Source: Metridium senile (taxonomy: Eukaryota; Cnidaria; Anthozoa; Actiniaria; Metridiidae). From it: a DNA stretch of 64,000 nt. The stretch covers positions 6,854,394 to 6,918,393 of the forward strand of contig OX459101.1 of the NCBI GenBank assembly GCA_949775045.1, given 5' to 3'. Numbering within the stretch: position 1 is the stretch's first letter; every line of letters begins with the position of its first letter. This document shows positions 1-11,607 of the stretch, piece after piece. The notes under the pieces were generated by a model. It did not search any database and had not been told where the DNA came from. It saw only the letters and a program-made list of their open reading frames with translations. Position numbers and translations under genes: made by a program.

Positions 1-185
1 GGAGGAAAAATATTGGTTGAAGTTTTGATTTCTCATCTCAAGTCATTTCAAAAACGTCTAAGTTACTAATACCTGAAATGTTGAATCTTTTCTTCGTGTG
101 ATTTATTCTTTATCTCTTGACAAATGTTTTCAGTCTGTCTGTCTGTCTTACACAACATGTCCATGTCCTGCACTAGTGTTCTTAC

Positions 186-289
186 ATTTAAGAACGCTGT
201 TGACACCTTGGTTTCGTACTCGCTGTAGCTACACGACTCTGGACAGGAGTCTCGACATTCAATATAGGACTCGTCGTTGGTCATCGTCT
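186..289 (-). CDS. DEG/ENaC exon 5 (last cysteine cluster)
   Basis: 104 nt from acceptor TATATTTAG to donor TTAAAT|GTAAGA, ending in phase 0. It encodes ETMTNDESYIECRDSCPESC and SYSEYETKVSTAFLN, which matches the C..PC..Y...S segment leading into the palm domain and TM2. Sequence from 185 to 1 is intron. Confidence 0.9.
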
Positions 290-3200
290 CTAAATATATA
301 GTATACATCATTATCATCACTCATCACCATCATCATTAATTATCATTGCCATCATCATCATTACAATCATCAACATCATAATCATTTTCATCACCATTAA
401 TGTTCGATTCGTGCTGGTCATCGACTCTAAATATACAGTCAATTCAAAAAACGTTGTCGTCAATAGGCTACAAGTCTACGCGACTAGACCGAAAGGTAGC
501 ATGGGTAGAAATCACCGAAGCGGATACATACAGACAGTATTTAATGCAATATCACGCTCACTCAATCAACTAATCATTATTTGATTGAGTGAGCGTGATA
601 TTATATATATTGCATTAGATACTGTGTGCTTTTATCCGCTTAGGTGATTTCTACCCATGCTACCTTTCGGTCTAGTCGCGTAGAGTCGAAGCATATTGAC
701 GACAATGTTTTTTGAATTGACTGTATATTATACATCATAATCATCACTCATCATCATCATTAATAGCTCTTATCGCAGTTGAGCACGTGAGTCAAACAAA
801 CCAGCGGTATCGCCGTGAACGTACCATGAAAACGAGGCTATCGGGCCAAGCTTCGCTTCGCTAGCAAAGAGTTTACTGCAGATCAACACATCATCGCATC
901 GTTTTGATAAATATATTTGATATAGAAAGTTATTTCTTCCTCCACAACTATGGTCAACCACTTCAGAGTCTTTGGATGCATGGAATGAAGTTCTAACGGC
1001 ATAGAATGGAGTGGTTTGTCATGGCATTTACTACAGTTATCAAACAAGAAGTCAATCGCTGAATGACTCGTCAAAATATATACGTCAGCATTCTTACTTT
1101 CAAAGCCAACATACGCAGTCTGAATGCTTTATTAAACCACTAGTAAACTCTATGCTAGCGAAGCAGACTGACTCCACAACTATGATCAAACACTGCAGAG
1201 CTTTTGTATGTATGAACATATAAGTTCTAAAGTAGAATACAGTGGTTTATCATAGCATTTACTACAACTATCAAAGAAGAAGTCACTCGCTGAATGACTG
1301 GTCAAAATAGTCGAGAGAACACTCCGGCTACCAAACATTCCTATATTTAAAGCCAACATTTTCAATCTGAATGCATTATTAAACTAATTGAAGAACAGAG
1401 AATCCATGAAAACCGCTAACTATGCACAAACAAAGTTCGTGTTAACAGTAGAAAAAGTCGAAAAAAGTATTGTTACCGGGCAATGCGTATTGCAACACAA
1501 AAATATTACAATTCAAGACGGCTTCAACAAGAACTCAGACTTCATACCTCTCATCTTACAGAGTTCGATTCTTAGGTAAAAAAAAAACAATCTAGTCCTG
1601 AAGAAACTCAAAGTGATTACATTTAGCTAGATTTAATAGTCAAGACTTAACGATGAAAAGCTAGAACCTGCGATAACTACAGTTAAAGGAAGATTAATTA
1701 AAAAAGAAATAAGAAGCAACAGAAGTATATCCTCGCTTCTGACAAATTATCTGGCCTCCAAGTGGTTTAATAAAGCATTCAGACTGCGTATGTTGGCTTG
1801 GAAAGTAAGAATGTTGACGTATTTTGACGAGTCATTCAGCGATTGACTTCTTGTTCGATAACTGTAATAAATGCCATGACAAACCACTCTATTCTACGTT
1901 AGAACTTCATTTCATTCCTCCAAAGACTCTGAAGTGGTTGACCATAGTTGTGGAGGAAGAAATAACTTTCTATATCAAATATATTTATGAAAACGATGCG
2001 AATATGTGTTGATCTGCAGTAAACTCTTTGCTAGCGAAGCGAACCTTGGCCCGATAGCCTCGTTTTCATGGTACGCTCAAGGCGATACCGCTGGTTTGTT
2101 TGATTTACGTGCTCAACTGCGATAAGAGCTATTATCATATTACCATCATCATCACAATCAAACATCATCATAATCATCGTGATCATTTCGATTCGTACTT
2201 ACCCATAGTATCAGCAACACAATTGGTCATGTTAGGTGGTACACAGTACCGATAATCTGGATCATCTTAAAAGGGAAAAATAGCCTATTATTCTTGTCAT
2301 CATGTCGTTACGTCTCTATACACGAAGGGTTTTCATACAAGGTCATTTTGCCCCTCTTGGACTTCCACGTGTGTTTCAACGATTTTAACACAACTGAAAT
2401 ATTGTCGTGGGAGAAGCATTTTCACAACCGCCCACATTATCATTCGTTATTTTACAAGTCTTATAATTTCCACCATCGTCGTTATTATCACCATCATATA
2501 TATCACCATCATTACATCATCATCACTGATTATTACCGTTTTAACGATCTTAAAAGATCGTCAACACAGGAAGCCCAACCACCCAGCTATGATATTACTT
2601 CGCCTCGTACTAAGGGGGCTTTCATTTTTTTTGGGGGGGGGGAGGAGGCGTGGCAATATTGAGGGGGTCACATTATTTTTGGAAGCTATATAGGGGATTG
2701 TTACTAATTGTATGCTGTTTTATATAGGGGTTAAGTATAATATAGACAAAATATAGGGGGCTATGATATTTTTGTCAACCAGTAAAAGGGAGCACTTACC
2801 TACGTCAAGCGTGCACTGGCAAGTGTGCTTGATCATTTGCAGGTAACACTCTTCGTAACAACTTGACTTTCTGTAGGAATATTTGTTTCTCTTAGTAGTC
2901 AATTCTTTTGTCCCGCATTTTGACTTGTAAGGAAAAGGCAAACTAAAGAATTGTTTGCGCTTTATTTCACATGATGTAAACACTCCAGGCTGAACGAATA
3001 ACCCGTTCTGTTCGATGGAGGGGAAGACGTCATGTGGATGAATGGACACTAGCAATCCTTTGAATGACTTGAAAGTATTATCCAAGTACCAGTCTGAACC
3101 TAGCAAACATAATTATTATAACTACCAGTCTGATGATGGCGATGATGATGATATATCGTGGTGACGATGGTGATATATCGTGGTGACAATGGTGATATAT

Positions 3201-6024
3201 AGTGGTGATGATGGTGATATATCGTGGTGATGATGGTGATATATAGTGGTGATGATGGTGATATATCGTGATGATGATGATGATATATCGTGGTGACGAT
3301 GGTGGTATATCGTGGTGATAATGGTGATATATCGTGGCGATGAAGGCGATATATCGTGGTGATGATGATGATATATCGTGGTGATGATGGCGATATATCG
3401 TGGTGATGATGGTGATATATCGTGGTGATGATGGTGATATATCGTGGTGATGATGATGATATATCGTGGTGACGATGGTGATATATCGTGGTGATGATGA
3501 TGCTATATAGTGGTGATGATGGTCGTAGAGTAGATTTCGTAAGACTATGAAAAGGTCATGGCACGTAAACGGTAAAGGCACGTCAAAAAATCTAGAACCT
3601 ACGTGCCACGGTCACATCACAAAGGTGTTGTTGTTGTTAACTTAAACTGATAAATGTAATGATAATGGTACTGTCAAGATAAATATGATCACATATTCCA
3701 TACCTATATTCAATAGAATCTTCAAGCCACTGTTTTTCTGTGTTAATTTAACTTTTCGACTGCGAGGACTAAATGTGAAACAACGGCCATACTCGGTCAC
3801 ATCAAACGGTTCAAAAAAGCTCTCATTGCAATTCTTCATTTGATAAACACACGAAAACAACTCGTGAGGCATCAACATTTCTTGGATCAAATGGCTCCAC
3901 TTCGTTGTCTCGGCTGTATAAAACGCGTTAATTCTTGATGAATTGACGAGCTTCTCGTCCATGGTGAAATACTGGGAATAATTCACCCCTATAACAGTCT
4001 CTTGCATCCTTCGTAAATGAAGTGCAACGCTTTTCAAATCAGCGTCGATTTCTTCCTCAGTTGTATTCGGGAAGATGTTCTTGATATATTCTCGGTATTT
4101 TCCAGTGTGGAAGTAATTCAAGTTGCAGATGCTGATGGATGGGAAGAGTTGGTCTGTTTCTGTTTTAGTTTCAATGGTTGTTGAGTAAGGATATTGCAAG
4201 TAATGATCCATGGATTTGTAGTTTTGGTACATGGAGTACGAGCAAGCAGACAGAAGACATGCCAACCAAAAGAACTTTCTGAAGATGCTCTTTTTGTTCA
4301 AGTATCTAGTGAGAAACAAACACGTAAAAAAACAAACGAGTGAATTGAAAAGTAAACCGGGCGAACCAACCGGAAACATGCGAACAAACGAACAAATCAG
4401 TAAATAAACGAACAAACAAACAAGCGAACAAACAAGCAAACAAACGAACAAACAAACGAACAAACAAGCAAACAAACGAACAAACAAACGAACAAGCAAA
4501 CAAGCGAACAAACAAACAAGCGAACAAACAAACAAACGAACAAACAAACAAACGAACAAACAAACAAACGAACAAACAAATAAACAAACGAACAAACGAA
4601 CGAATAAACAAACAAATGAACAAAGAAACAAGTGAACAAAAAAACGAACGAAAGAACAAACAAACAAAAAAATAACCAACCAAACGAACAACCTAACGAA
4701 AAAACAAACAAACAAAAACAAAACAAACAAACAAATAAACCAACCAACCAACCAACCAACCAACAAAAACAAAACAAACAAACAAACAAACAAACAAACA
4801 AACAAACAAACAAATATACATACAAACAAACAAACAAACAAATATACAAACAAACAAACAAATATACAAACAAACAAACAAACAAACAAAACAAACAAAC
4901 AAATATACAAACAAACAAACAAACAAACAAACAAAACAAACAAACAAACAAACAAATATACAAACAAACAAACAAACAAACAAACAAACAAACAAACAAA
5001 CAAACAAACAAACAAACGAACGAACAAACAAACAAACAAATATATACAAAGGGAAAAAATCAAACAAATAAGTATATAATATACCAACCAATCAATCATT
5101 ATCAAATAAATAATACGATGAAAATAGACAATCCCAACAAATAAATACACATTCAATTAATTTTAATTAAAAGGAAGATGAAAGTAAAAAAGACAAATTA
5201 ACGTTTATCTAAAAAAGCTTATATGAAAACATGTCAATTCAATAAAGTATAAATAATTAAACAATTTAATATAGAATATAGTAATCAAGTTAATCTAGAA
5301 TATAGTTATTAATCTAAGATCGAATATAGTATATGAGAAAAATATCATATGCCCTGCAGGCGGAAATTGATAGGGCATATGATATTTTTCTCATGCATCT
5401 GTATTTTACTTATACACCGAACGCATTTCAATTGACTAGAAAATAGTAATCAAGTTAATCTAAAATATAATAATTAATCTAGAATCAATATTAATTAAGT
5501 TAATCTAGAATAAAGTACAGATACATGAGAAAAATATCATATGCCCTTGTCTGGAATACTCTAGTTTCGAGATCTCTTTTACTCAGTGTTAGCCTCAATT
5601 GTGTGTAAAATATGCAGAAATTTAGATAAAACTCGTGAGATTTCGATATATTTTTATTGTCGTCTATGCTCACAAATCTCTTTCATTTGCACGGACTGTT
5701 ACTGAACAAAAGAATATATTACATAGTTTTGAGGCTAACACTGAGTAAAAGAGATCTCGAAACTGGAGTATTGAACCCCACGGTTTCGGCATTTCAATCA
5801 GTATTATTCACTCCACTGTTTCCATTTACGGTGTTCAAATTGACCTAAGAGATTAATAGTAACTCTATTAACTATGAATATGATAGGTATTTTCTTTACC
5901 TTGCTCCGTGAAGAGTTGTACTCTCGATAAACTCCTTGAACCCTTCATTGTTCTGCTCATCTTCAATTTTATCAGTTTGAGAATCGACCCCTCCAGTGTG
6001 TTGTTTTGTTTGGTCCATGGACAT
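186..6024 (-). CDS. DEG/ENaC (ASIC/HyNaC-like) sodium channel subunit, 5' part of gene
   Basis: Sodium-selective, amiloride-type trimeric channel of the plasma membrane; family members are gated by acid, peptides or force. Five exons join with consistent phases and GT-AG borders: 6024-5900, 4305-3704, 3099-2800, 2265-2203 and 289-186 (125+602+300+63+104 = 1194 nt, 398 codons). Visible in order: cytosolic N-terminus with the gating motif STTLHGAR (residues 37-42), TM1 just after it (SIFRKFFWLACLLS), the post-TM1 signature FPSISICNLN, YGRCFTFS and GLKILLNI, the PG..T..EI and LPFPYKSKC region, then the Cys-rich block ending CRDSCPESCSY. The palm end, TM2 and selectivity filter must lie left of position 1, so the gene is cut by the window edge, not visibly broken. 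The first ATG (6024) is used; a second in-frame ATG is at 6018. The ligand cannot be told from sequence. Family assignment is firm. Confidence 0.93.
436..723. mobile_element. Foldback MITE, Tc1/mariner-type (copy 1)
   Basis: Termini CAGTCAATTCAAAAAAC and its complement, with inverted arms of roughly 100 bp that include CGACTAGACCGAAAGGTAGC, flanked by TA on both sides (434-435, 724-725). TA duplication and CAGT ends are typical of Tc1/mariner derivatives. A second copy is at 41004-41249. No coding capacity. Confidence 0.85.
763..2133. mobile_element. 1.37-kb foldback element with about 370-bp inverted arms
   Basis: Arms about 763-1142 and 1759-2133 are reverse complements with scattered mismatches; ends read AATAGCTCTTATCGCAG and its complement. 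The centre (1143-1758) carries a third, diverged partial copy of the arm (near 1165-1300). The target duplication is unclear because both flanks are CAT-rich. The arms encode only short frames, so no transposase is visible. Confidence 0.75.
2203..2265 (-). CDS. DEG/ENaC exon 4 (63-nt micro-exon, YCVPPNMTNC)
   Basis: A 63-nt exon between acceptor CCCTTTTAAG and donor ATGG|GTAAGT, phase 1 on both sides. It encodes DPDYRYCVPPNMTNCVADTM, matching the family's C-x-P-x(4-6)-C-A segment that precedes the last cysteine cluster. Joining gives CTLDVDDPDYRYC on one side and VADTMETMTND on the other, so both borders are supported by phase and family order. Confidence 0.85.
2800..3099 (-). CDS. DEG/ENaC exon 3 (palm/finger, LPFPY motif)
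   Basis: 300 nt, phase 1 at both ends, after acceptor TTTGCTAG and before donor GTAG|GTAAGT. It encodes SDWYLDNTFKSFKGLLVSIH, a VQPG turn, LPFPYKSKCG and a CYEEC...CQC cysteine cluster, all in the order expected for the extracellular domain. Joining to exon 2 regenerates a Gly codon (G|GT). Confidence 0.92.
3128..3522. repeat. 22-bp minisatellite filling DEG/ENaC intron 2
   Basis: About 17 copies of a 22-bp unit close to GATATATCGTGGTGATGATGG with single-base variants. Because 3 x 22 = 66, one frame stays open through the array and gives a spurious His/Ser/Ile-rich peptide. The array occupies most of the 604-bp intron 3100-3703. Confidence 0.9.
3704..4305 (-). CDS. DEG/ENaC exon 2 (TM1 and first extracellular part)
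   Basis: Begins after acceptor TTTCTCACTAG and ends ATATAG|GTATGG. Encodes 200 codons plus split ends: TM1, the FPSISICNLN signature, an acidic helix with N-glycosylation sequons (NTTE, NYSQ, NSSR, NESF), the first cysteine pair around FSCVYQMKNC, and YGRCFTFS. The open frame continues upstream without a stop through the intron's TTTG repeat for about 850 bp. That Phe-Val-Cys-Leu stretch is repeat translation, not protein. Confidence 0.93.
4385..5045. repeat. CAAA/TTTG tetranucleotide array in DEG/ENaC intron 1
   Basis: About 660 bp of CAAA with CGAA, CAAG and ATAC variants. Tetranucleotide periodicity keeps several frames open on both strands, producing false Phe-Val-Cys-Leu and Asn-Lys-Gln-Thr frames. 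Confidence 0.95.
5333..5394. repeat. Perfect 22-bp hairpin, with a direct copy at 5525-5546
   Basis: ATGAGAAAAATATCATATGC and its complement flank an 18-nt loop. The same arm recurs once downstream in direct orientation, within an AT-rich stretch that repeats AATCAAGTTAATCTAGAATA. Confidence 0.75.
5553..5774. mobile_element. Small foldback element in DEG/ENaC intron 1
   Basis: Arms of about 45 bp at 5553-5597 and 5727-5774, with core GTTTCGAGATCTCTTTTACT, around a 130-bp centre. No coding capacity; likely a MITE. Confidence 0.7.
5900..6024 (-). CDS. DEG/ENaC exon 1 (start codon, HG gating motif)
   Basis: 41 codons plus 2 nt, starting MSMDQTKQ and ending FKEFIESTTLHGA before donor AG|GTAAAG. 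The FxxFxxSTTLHG pattern is the conserved N-terminal gating motif of DEG/ENaC channels. The split codon AG|A restores Arg on joining to exon 2, giving LHGARYLNKK. A possible acceptor (CACTATATAG) lies about 40 nt upstream of the ATG, so part of the 5' UTR may be on another exon. This exon is too short to show as a long open frame. Confidence 0.9.
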
Positions 6025-6090
6025 TCGTTTTGTTGATATTTTTCTGGAAATTGCCTATATAGTGAAAGAAAATAGTTTGAAATTCAATAG

Positions 6091-9000
6091 TCACTAAAAT
6101 GTACAATAGCTATGTGTGGCTGACTGTTGCTGTTTCCAAGAAAACAACTGGAATGAAAATGTATGATAGCTAGCGGTTAAACTAGTGTGGACTGCGTTGC
6201 TCTTTCCAAGAAAACAACTGGAATGAATAGACTAGCTGTTAAACTTGTGTGAACTGCGTTGCTGTTTCCAAGATAACAATTAGAGTGAAGATGTACGATA
6301 ACTAGCGGTTAAACTAGACAGCTGCGTTGCTGTTTCCAAGCAAACAATTGGAGTGAAAATGTACGATATAGCTAGCGGTTACACTAGTGTGGACGGCGTT
6401 GGCGTTTCTAAGAAAACAACTGGGGTGAAAATGTATGATAGCTAGCGGTTAAACTAGTGTGGACTGCGTTGCTGTTTCCAAGAAAACAACTGGAGTGAAA
6501 ATGTACGATATAGCTAGCGGTTCCACTAGTGTGGACTGCGTTGGCGTTTCTAAGAAAACTGACAACTGGAGTGAAAATGTACGATAGCTAGCTAGCGGTT
6601 ACACTAGTGTGGACTGCGTTCGTGTTTGCAAGATAACATTGAATGAAAATGTACGATAGCTAGCGGTTACACTAGTGTGGACTGCGTTGCTCTTTCTAAG
6701 AAAACAACTGGAGTGAAAATGTACGATAGCTAGCGGTTAAACTAGTGTGGACTGCGTTGCTCTTTCCCAGAAAACAACTGGAATGAATAGACTAGCTGTT
6801 AAACTTGTGTGAACTGCGTTGCTGTTTCCAAGATAACAATTAGAGTGAAGATGTACGATAACTAGCGGTTAAACTAGACAGCTGCGTTGCTGTTTCCAAG
6901 CAAACAATTGGAGTGAAAATGTACGATATAGCTAGCGGTTACACTAGTGTGGACGGCGTTGGCGTTTCTAAGAAAACAACTGGGGTGAAAATGTATGATA
7001 GCTAGCGGTTAAACTAGTGTGGACTGCGTTGCTGTTTCCAAGAAAACAACTGGAGTGAAAATGTACGATATAGCTAGCGGTTCCACTAGTGTGGACTGCG
7101 TTGGCGTTTCTAAGAAAACTGACAACTGGAGTGAAAATGTACGATAGCTAGCTAGCGGTTACACTAGTGTGGACTGCGTTCGTGTTTGCAAGATAACATT
7201 GAATGAAAATGTACGATAGCTAGCGGTTACACTAGTGTGGACTGCGTTGCTCTTTCCAAGAAAACAACTGGAGTGAAAATGTACGATAGCTAGCGGTTAA
7301 ACAAGTGTGGACTGCGTTGCTCTTTCCCAGAAAACAACTGGAATGAATAGACTAGCTGTTAAACTTGTGTGAACTGCGTTGCTGTTTCCAAGATAACAAT
7401 TAGAGTGAAGATGTACGATAACTAGCGGTTAAACTAGACAGCTGCGTTGCTGTTTCCAAGCAAACAATTGGAGTGAAAATGTACGATATAGCTAGCGGTT
7501 ACACTAGTGTGGACGGCGTTGGCGTTTCTAAGAAAACAACTGGGGTGAAAATGTATGATAGCTAGCGGTTAAACTAGTGTGGACTGCGTTGCTGTTTCCA
7601 AGAAAACAACTGGAGTGAAAATGTACGATATAGCTAGCGGTTCCACTAGTGTGGACTGCGTTGGCGTTTCTAAGAAAACTGACAACTGGAGTGAAAATGT
7701 ACGATAGCTAGCTAGCGGTTACACTAGTGTGGACTGCGTTCGTGTTTGCAAGATAACATTGAATGAAAATGTACGATAGCTAGCGGTTACACTAGTGTGG
7801 ACTGCGTTGCTCTTTCTAAGAAAACAACTGGAGTGAAAATGTACGATAGCTAGCGGTTAAACTAGTGTGGACTGCGTTGCTCTTTCCCAGAAAACAACTG
7901 GAATGAATAGACTAGCTGTTAAACTTGTGTGAACTGCGTTGCTGTTTCCAAGATAACAATTAGAGTGAAAGATGTACGATAACTAGCGGTTAAACTAGAC
8001 CGCTGCGTTGCTGTTTCCAAGCAAACAATTGGAGTGAAAATGTACGATATAGCTAGCGGTTACACTAGTGTGGACGGCGTTGGCGTTTCTAAGAAAACAA
8101 CTGGGGTGAAAATGTATGATAGCTAGCGGTTAAACTAGTGTGGACTGCGTTGCTGTTTCCAAGAAAACAACTGGAGTGAAAATGTACGATATAGCTAGCG
8201 GTTCCACTAGTGTGGACTGCGTTGGCGTTTCTAAGAAAACTGACAACTGGAGTGAAAATGTACGATATAGCTAGCGGTTCCACTAGTGTGGACTGCGTTG
8301 GCGTTTCTAAGAAAACTGACAACTGGAGTGAAAATGTACGATAGCTAGCTAGCGGTTACACTAGTGTGGACTGCGTTCGTGTTTGCAAGATAACATTGAA
8401 TGAAAATGTACGATAGCTAGCGGTTACACTAGTGTGGACTGCGTTGCTCTTTCCAAGAAAACAACTGGAGTGAAAATGTACGATAGCTAGCGGTTAAACA
8501 AGTGTGGACTGCGTTGCTCTTTCCCAGAAAACAACTGGAATGAATAGACTAGCTGTTAAACTTGTGTGAACTGCGTTGCTGTTTCCAAGATAACAATTAG
8601 AGTGAAGATGTACGATAACTAGCGGTTAAACTAGACAGCTGCGTTGCTGTTTCCAAGCAAACAATTGGAGTGAAAATGTACGATATAGCTAGCGGTTACA
8701 CTAGTGTGGACGGCGTTGGCGTTTCTAAGAAAACAACTGGGGTGAAAATGTATGATAGCTAGCGGTTAAACTAGTGTGGACTGCGTTGCTGTTTCCAAGA
8801 AAACAACTGGAGTGAAAATGTACGATATAGCTAGCGGTTCCACTAGTGTGGACTGCGTTGGCGTTTCTAAGAAAACTGACAACTGGAGTGAAAATGTACG
8901 ATAGCTAGCTAGCGGTTACACTAGTGTGGACTGCGTTCGTGTTTGCAAGATAACATTGAATGAAAATGTACGATAGCTAGCGGTTACACTAGTGTGGACT

Positions 9001-11607
9001 GCGTTGCTCTTTCCAAGAAAACAACTGGAGTGAAAATGTACGATAGCTAGCGGTTAAACAAGTGTGGACTGCGTTGCTCTTTCCCAGAAAACAACTGGAA
9101 TGAATAGACTAGCTGTTAAACTTGTGTGAACTGCGTTGCTGTTTCCAAGATAACAATTAGAGTGAAGATGTACGATAACTAGCGGTTAAACTAGACAGCT
9201 GCGTTGCTGTTTCCAAGCAAACAATTGGAGTGAAAATGTACGATATAGCTAGCGGTTACACTAGTGTGGACGGCGTTGGCGTTTCTAAGAAAACAACTGG
9301 GGTGAAAATGTATGATAGCTAGCGGTTAAACTAGTGTGGACTGCGTTGCTGTTTCCAAGAAAACAACTGGAGTGAAAATGTACGATATAGCTAGCGGTTC
9401 CACTAGTGTGGACTGCGTTGGCGTTTCTAAGAAAACTGACAACTGGAGTGAAAATGTACGATAGCTAGCTAGCGGTTACACTAGTGTGGACTGCGTTCGT
9501 GTTTGCAAGATAACATTGAATGAAAATGTACGATAGCTAGCGGTTACACTAGTGTGGACTGCGTTGCTCTTTCTAAGAAAACAACTGGAGTGAAAATGTA
9601 CGATAGCTAGCGGTTAAACTAGTGTGGACTGCGTTGCTCTTTCCCAGAAAACAACTGGAATGAATAGACTAGCTGTTAAACTTGTGTGAACTGCGTTGCT
9701 GTTTCCAAGATAACAATTAGAGTGAAAGATGTACGATAACTAGCGGTTAAACTAGACCGCTGCGTTGCTGTTTCCAAGCAAACAATTGGAGTGAAAATGT
9801 ACGATATAGCTAGCGGTTACACTAGTGTGGACGGCGTTGGCGTTTCTAAGAAAACAACTGGGGTGAAAATGTATGATAGCTAGCGGTTAAACTAGTGTGG
9901 ACTGCGTTGCTGTTTCCAAGAAAACAACTGGAGTGAAAATGTACGATATAGCTAGCGGTTCCACTAGTGTGGACTGCGTTGGCGTTTCTAAGAAAACTGA
10001 CAACTGGAGTGAAAATGTACGATATAGCTAGCGGTTCCACTAGTGTGGACTGCGTTGGCGTTTCTAAGAAAACTGACAACTGGAGTGAAAATGTACGATA
10101 GCTAGCTAGCGGTTACACTAGTGTGGACTGCGTTCGTGTTTGCAAGATAACATTGAATGAAAATGTACGATAGCTAGCGGTTACACTAGTGTGGACTGCG
10201 TTGCTCTTTCCAAGAAAACAACTGGAGTGAAAATGTACGATAGCTAGCGGTTAAACAAGTGTGGACTGCGTTGCTCTTTCCCAGAAAACAACTGGAATGA
10301 ATAGACTAGCTGTTAAACTTGTGTGAACTGCGTTGCTGTTTCCAAGATAACAATTAGAGTGAAGATGTACGATAACTAGCGGTTAAACTAGACAGCTGCG
10401 TTGCTGTTTCCAAGCAAACAATTGGAGTGAAAATGTACGATATAGCTAGCGGTTACACTAGTGTGGACGGCGTTGGCGTTTCTAAGAAAACAACTGGGGT
10501 GAAAATGTATGATAGCTAGCGGTTAAACTAGTGTGGACTGCGTTGCTGTTTCCAAGAAAACAACTGGAGTGAAAATGTACGATATAGCTAGCGGTTCCAC
10601 TAGTGTGGACTGCGTTGGCGTTTCTAAGAAAACTGACAACTGGAGTGAAAATGTACGATAGCTAGCTAGCGGTTACACTAGTGTGGACTGCGTTCGTGTT
10701 TGCAAGATAACATTGAATGAAAATGTACGATAGCTAGCGGTTACACTAGTGTGGACTGCGTTGCTCTTTCTAAGAAAACAACTGGAGTGAAAATGTACGA
10801 TAGCTAGCGGTTAAACTAGTGTGGACTGCGTTGCTCTTTCCCAGAAAACAACTGGAATGAATAGACTAGCTGTTAAACTTGTGTGAACTGCGTTGCTGTT
10901 TCCAAGATAACAATTAGAGTGAAAGATGTACGATAACTAGCGGTTAAACTAGACCGCTGCGTTGCTGTTTCCAAGAAAACAATTGGAGTGAAAATGTACG
11001 ATATAGCTAGCGGTTACACTAGTGCGGACGGCGTTGGCGTTTCTAAGAAAACAACTGGGGTGAAAATGTATGATAGCTAGCGGTTAAACTAGTGTGGACT
11101 GCGTTGCTGTTTCCAAGAAAACAACTGGAGTGAAAATGTACGATATAGCTAGCGGTTCCACTAGTGTGGACTGCGTTGGCGTTTCTAAGAAAACTGACAA
11201 CTGGAGTGAAAATGTACGATAGCTAGCTAGCGGTTACACTAGTGTGGACTGCGTTCGTGTTTGCAAGATAACATTGAATGAAAATGTACGATAGCTAGCG
11301 GTTACACTAGTGTGGACTGCGTTGCTCTTTCCAAGAAAACAACTGGAGTGAAAATGTACGATAGCTAGCGGTTAAACAAGTGTGGACTGCGTTGCTCTTT
11401 CCCAGAAAACAACTGGAATGAATAGACTAGCTGTTAAACTTGTGTGAACTGCGTTGCTGTTTCCAAGATAACAATTAGAGTGAAAATGTACGATAACTAC
11501 CGATTAAACTAGTGTGGACTGCGTTGACGTTTCCAAGAAAACAATTGGAGTGAAAATGTACGATAGCTAGCTGGTAACTATAGTATGGACTGCGTTGCTG
11601 TTTCTCA
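6091..11607. repeat. 5.5-kb satellite array with higher-order repeat structure
   Basis: About 79 monomers of 62-77 bp, consensus near GTGAAAATGTACGATAGCTA followed by GCGGTTAAACTAGTGTGGAC. Eight diverged monomers form a 560-bp unit. Unit starts marked by GAATGAATAGACTAGC fall at 6221, 6781, 7341, 7901, 8538, 9098, 9658, 10295, 10855 and 11416, so spacings are 560, 560, 560, 637, 560, 560, 637, 560 and 561. The 637-bp units carry one duplicated 76-bp monomer plus a 1-bp insertion. Segments 8089-8322 and 9846-10079 lie exactly 1757 bp apart (560+560+637) and translate identically. Edge monomers are the most diverged. The array stops 66 bp before the DEG/ENaC ATG. The open frames inside are not genes. 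Confidence 0.95.

Larger units (their letters stand above)
290..2202. other. DEG/ENaC intron 4, filled by two inverted-repeat elements
   Basis: No coding signal. CAT-rich simple sequence at about 305-400 is followed by a 288-bp MITE (436-723), more CAT repeat, and a 1.37-kb foldback element (763-2133). The foldback ends 70 bp from exon 4. Open frames here are read-through of inverted-repeat arms. Confidence 0.8.

Noticed and set aside
770..2012. Repeated short frames MTSHSAIDFLFDN on both strands
   Set aside because: Arms of an inverted repeat read in both directions; no homology to a protein family.
8089..10079. Two identical 77-codon minus-strand frames
   Set aside because: They fall in equivalent positions of the satellite super-repeat; identity comes from repeat homogenisation.
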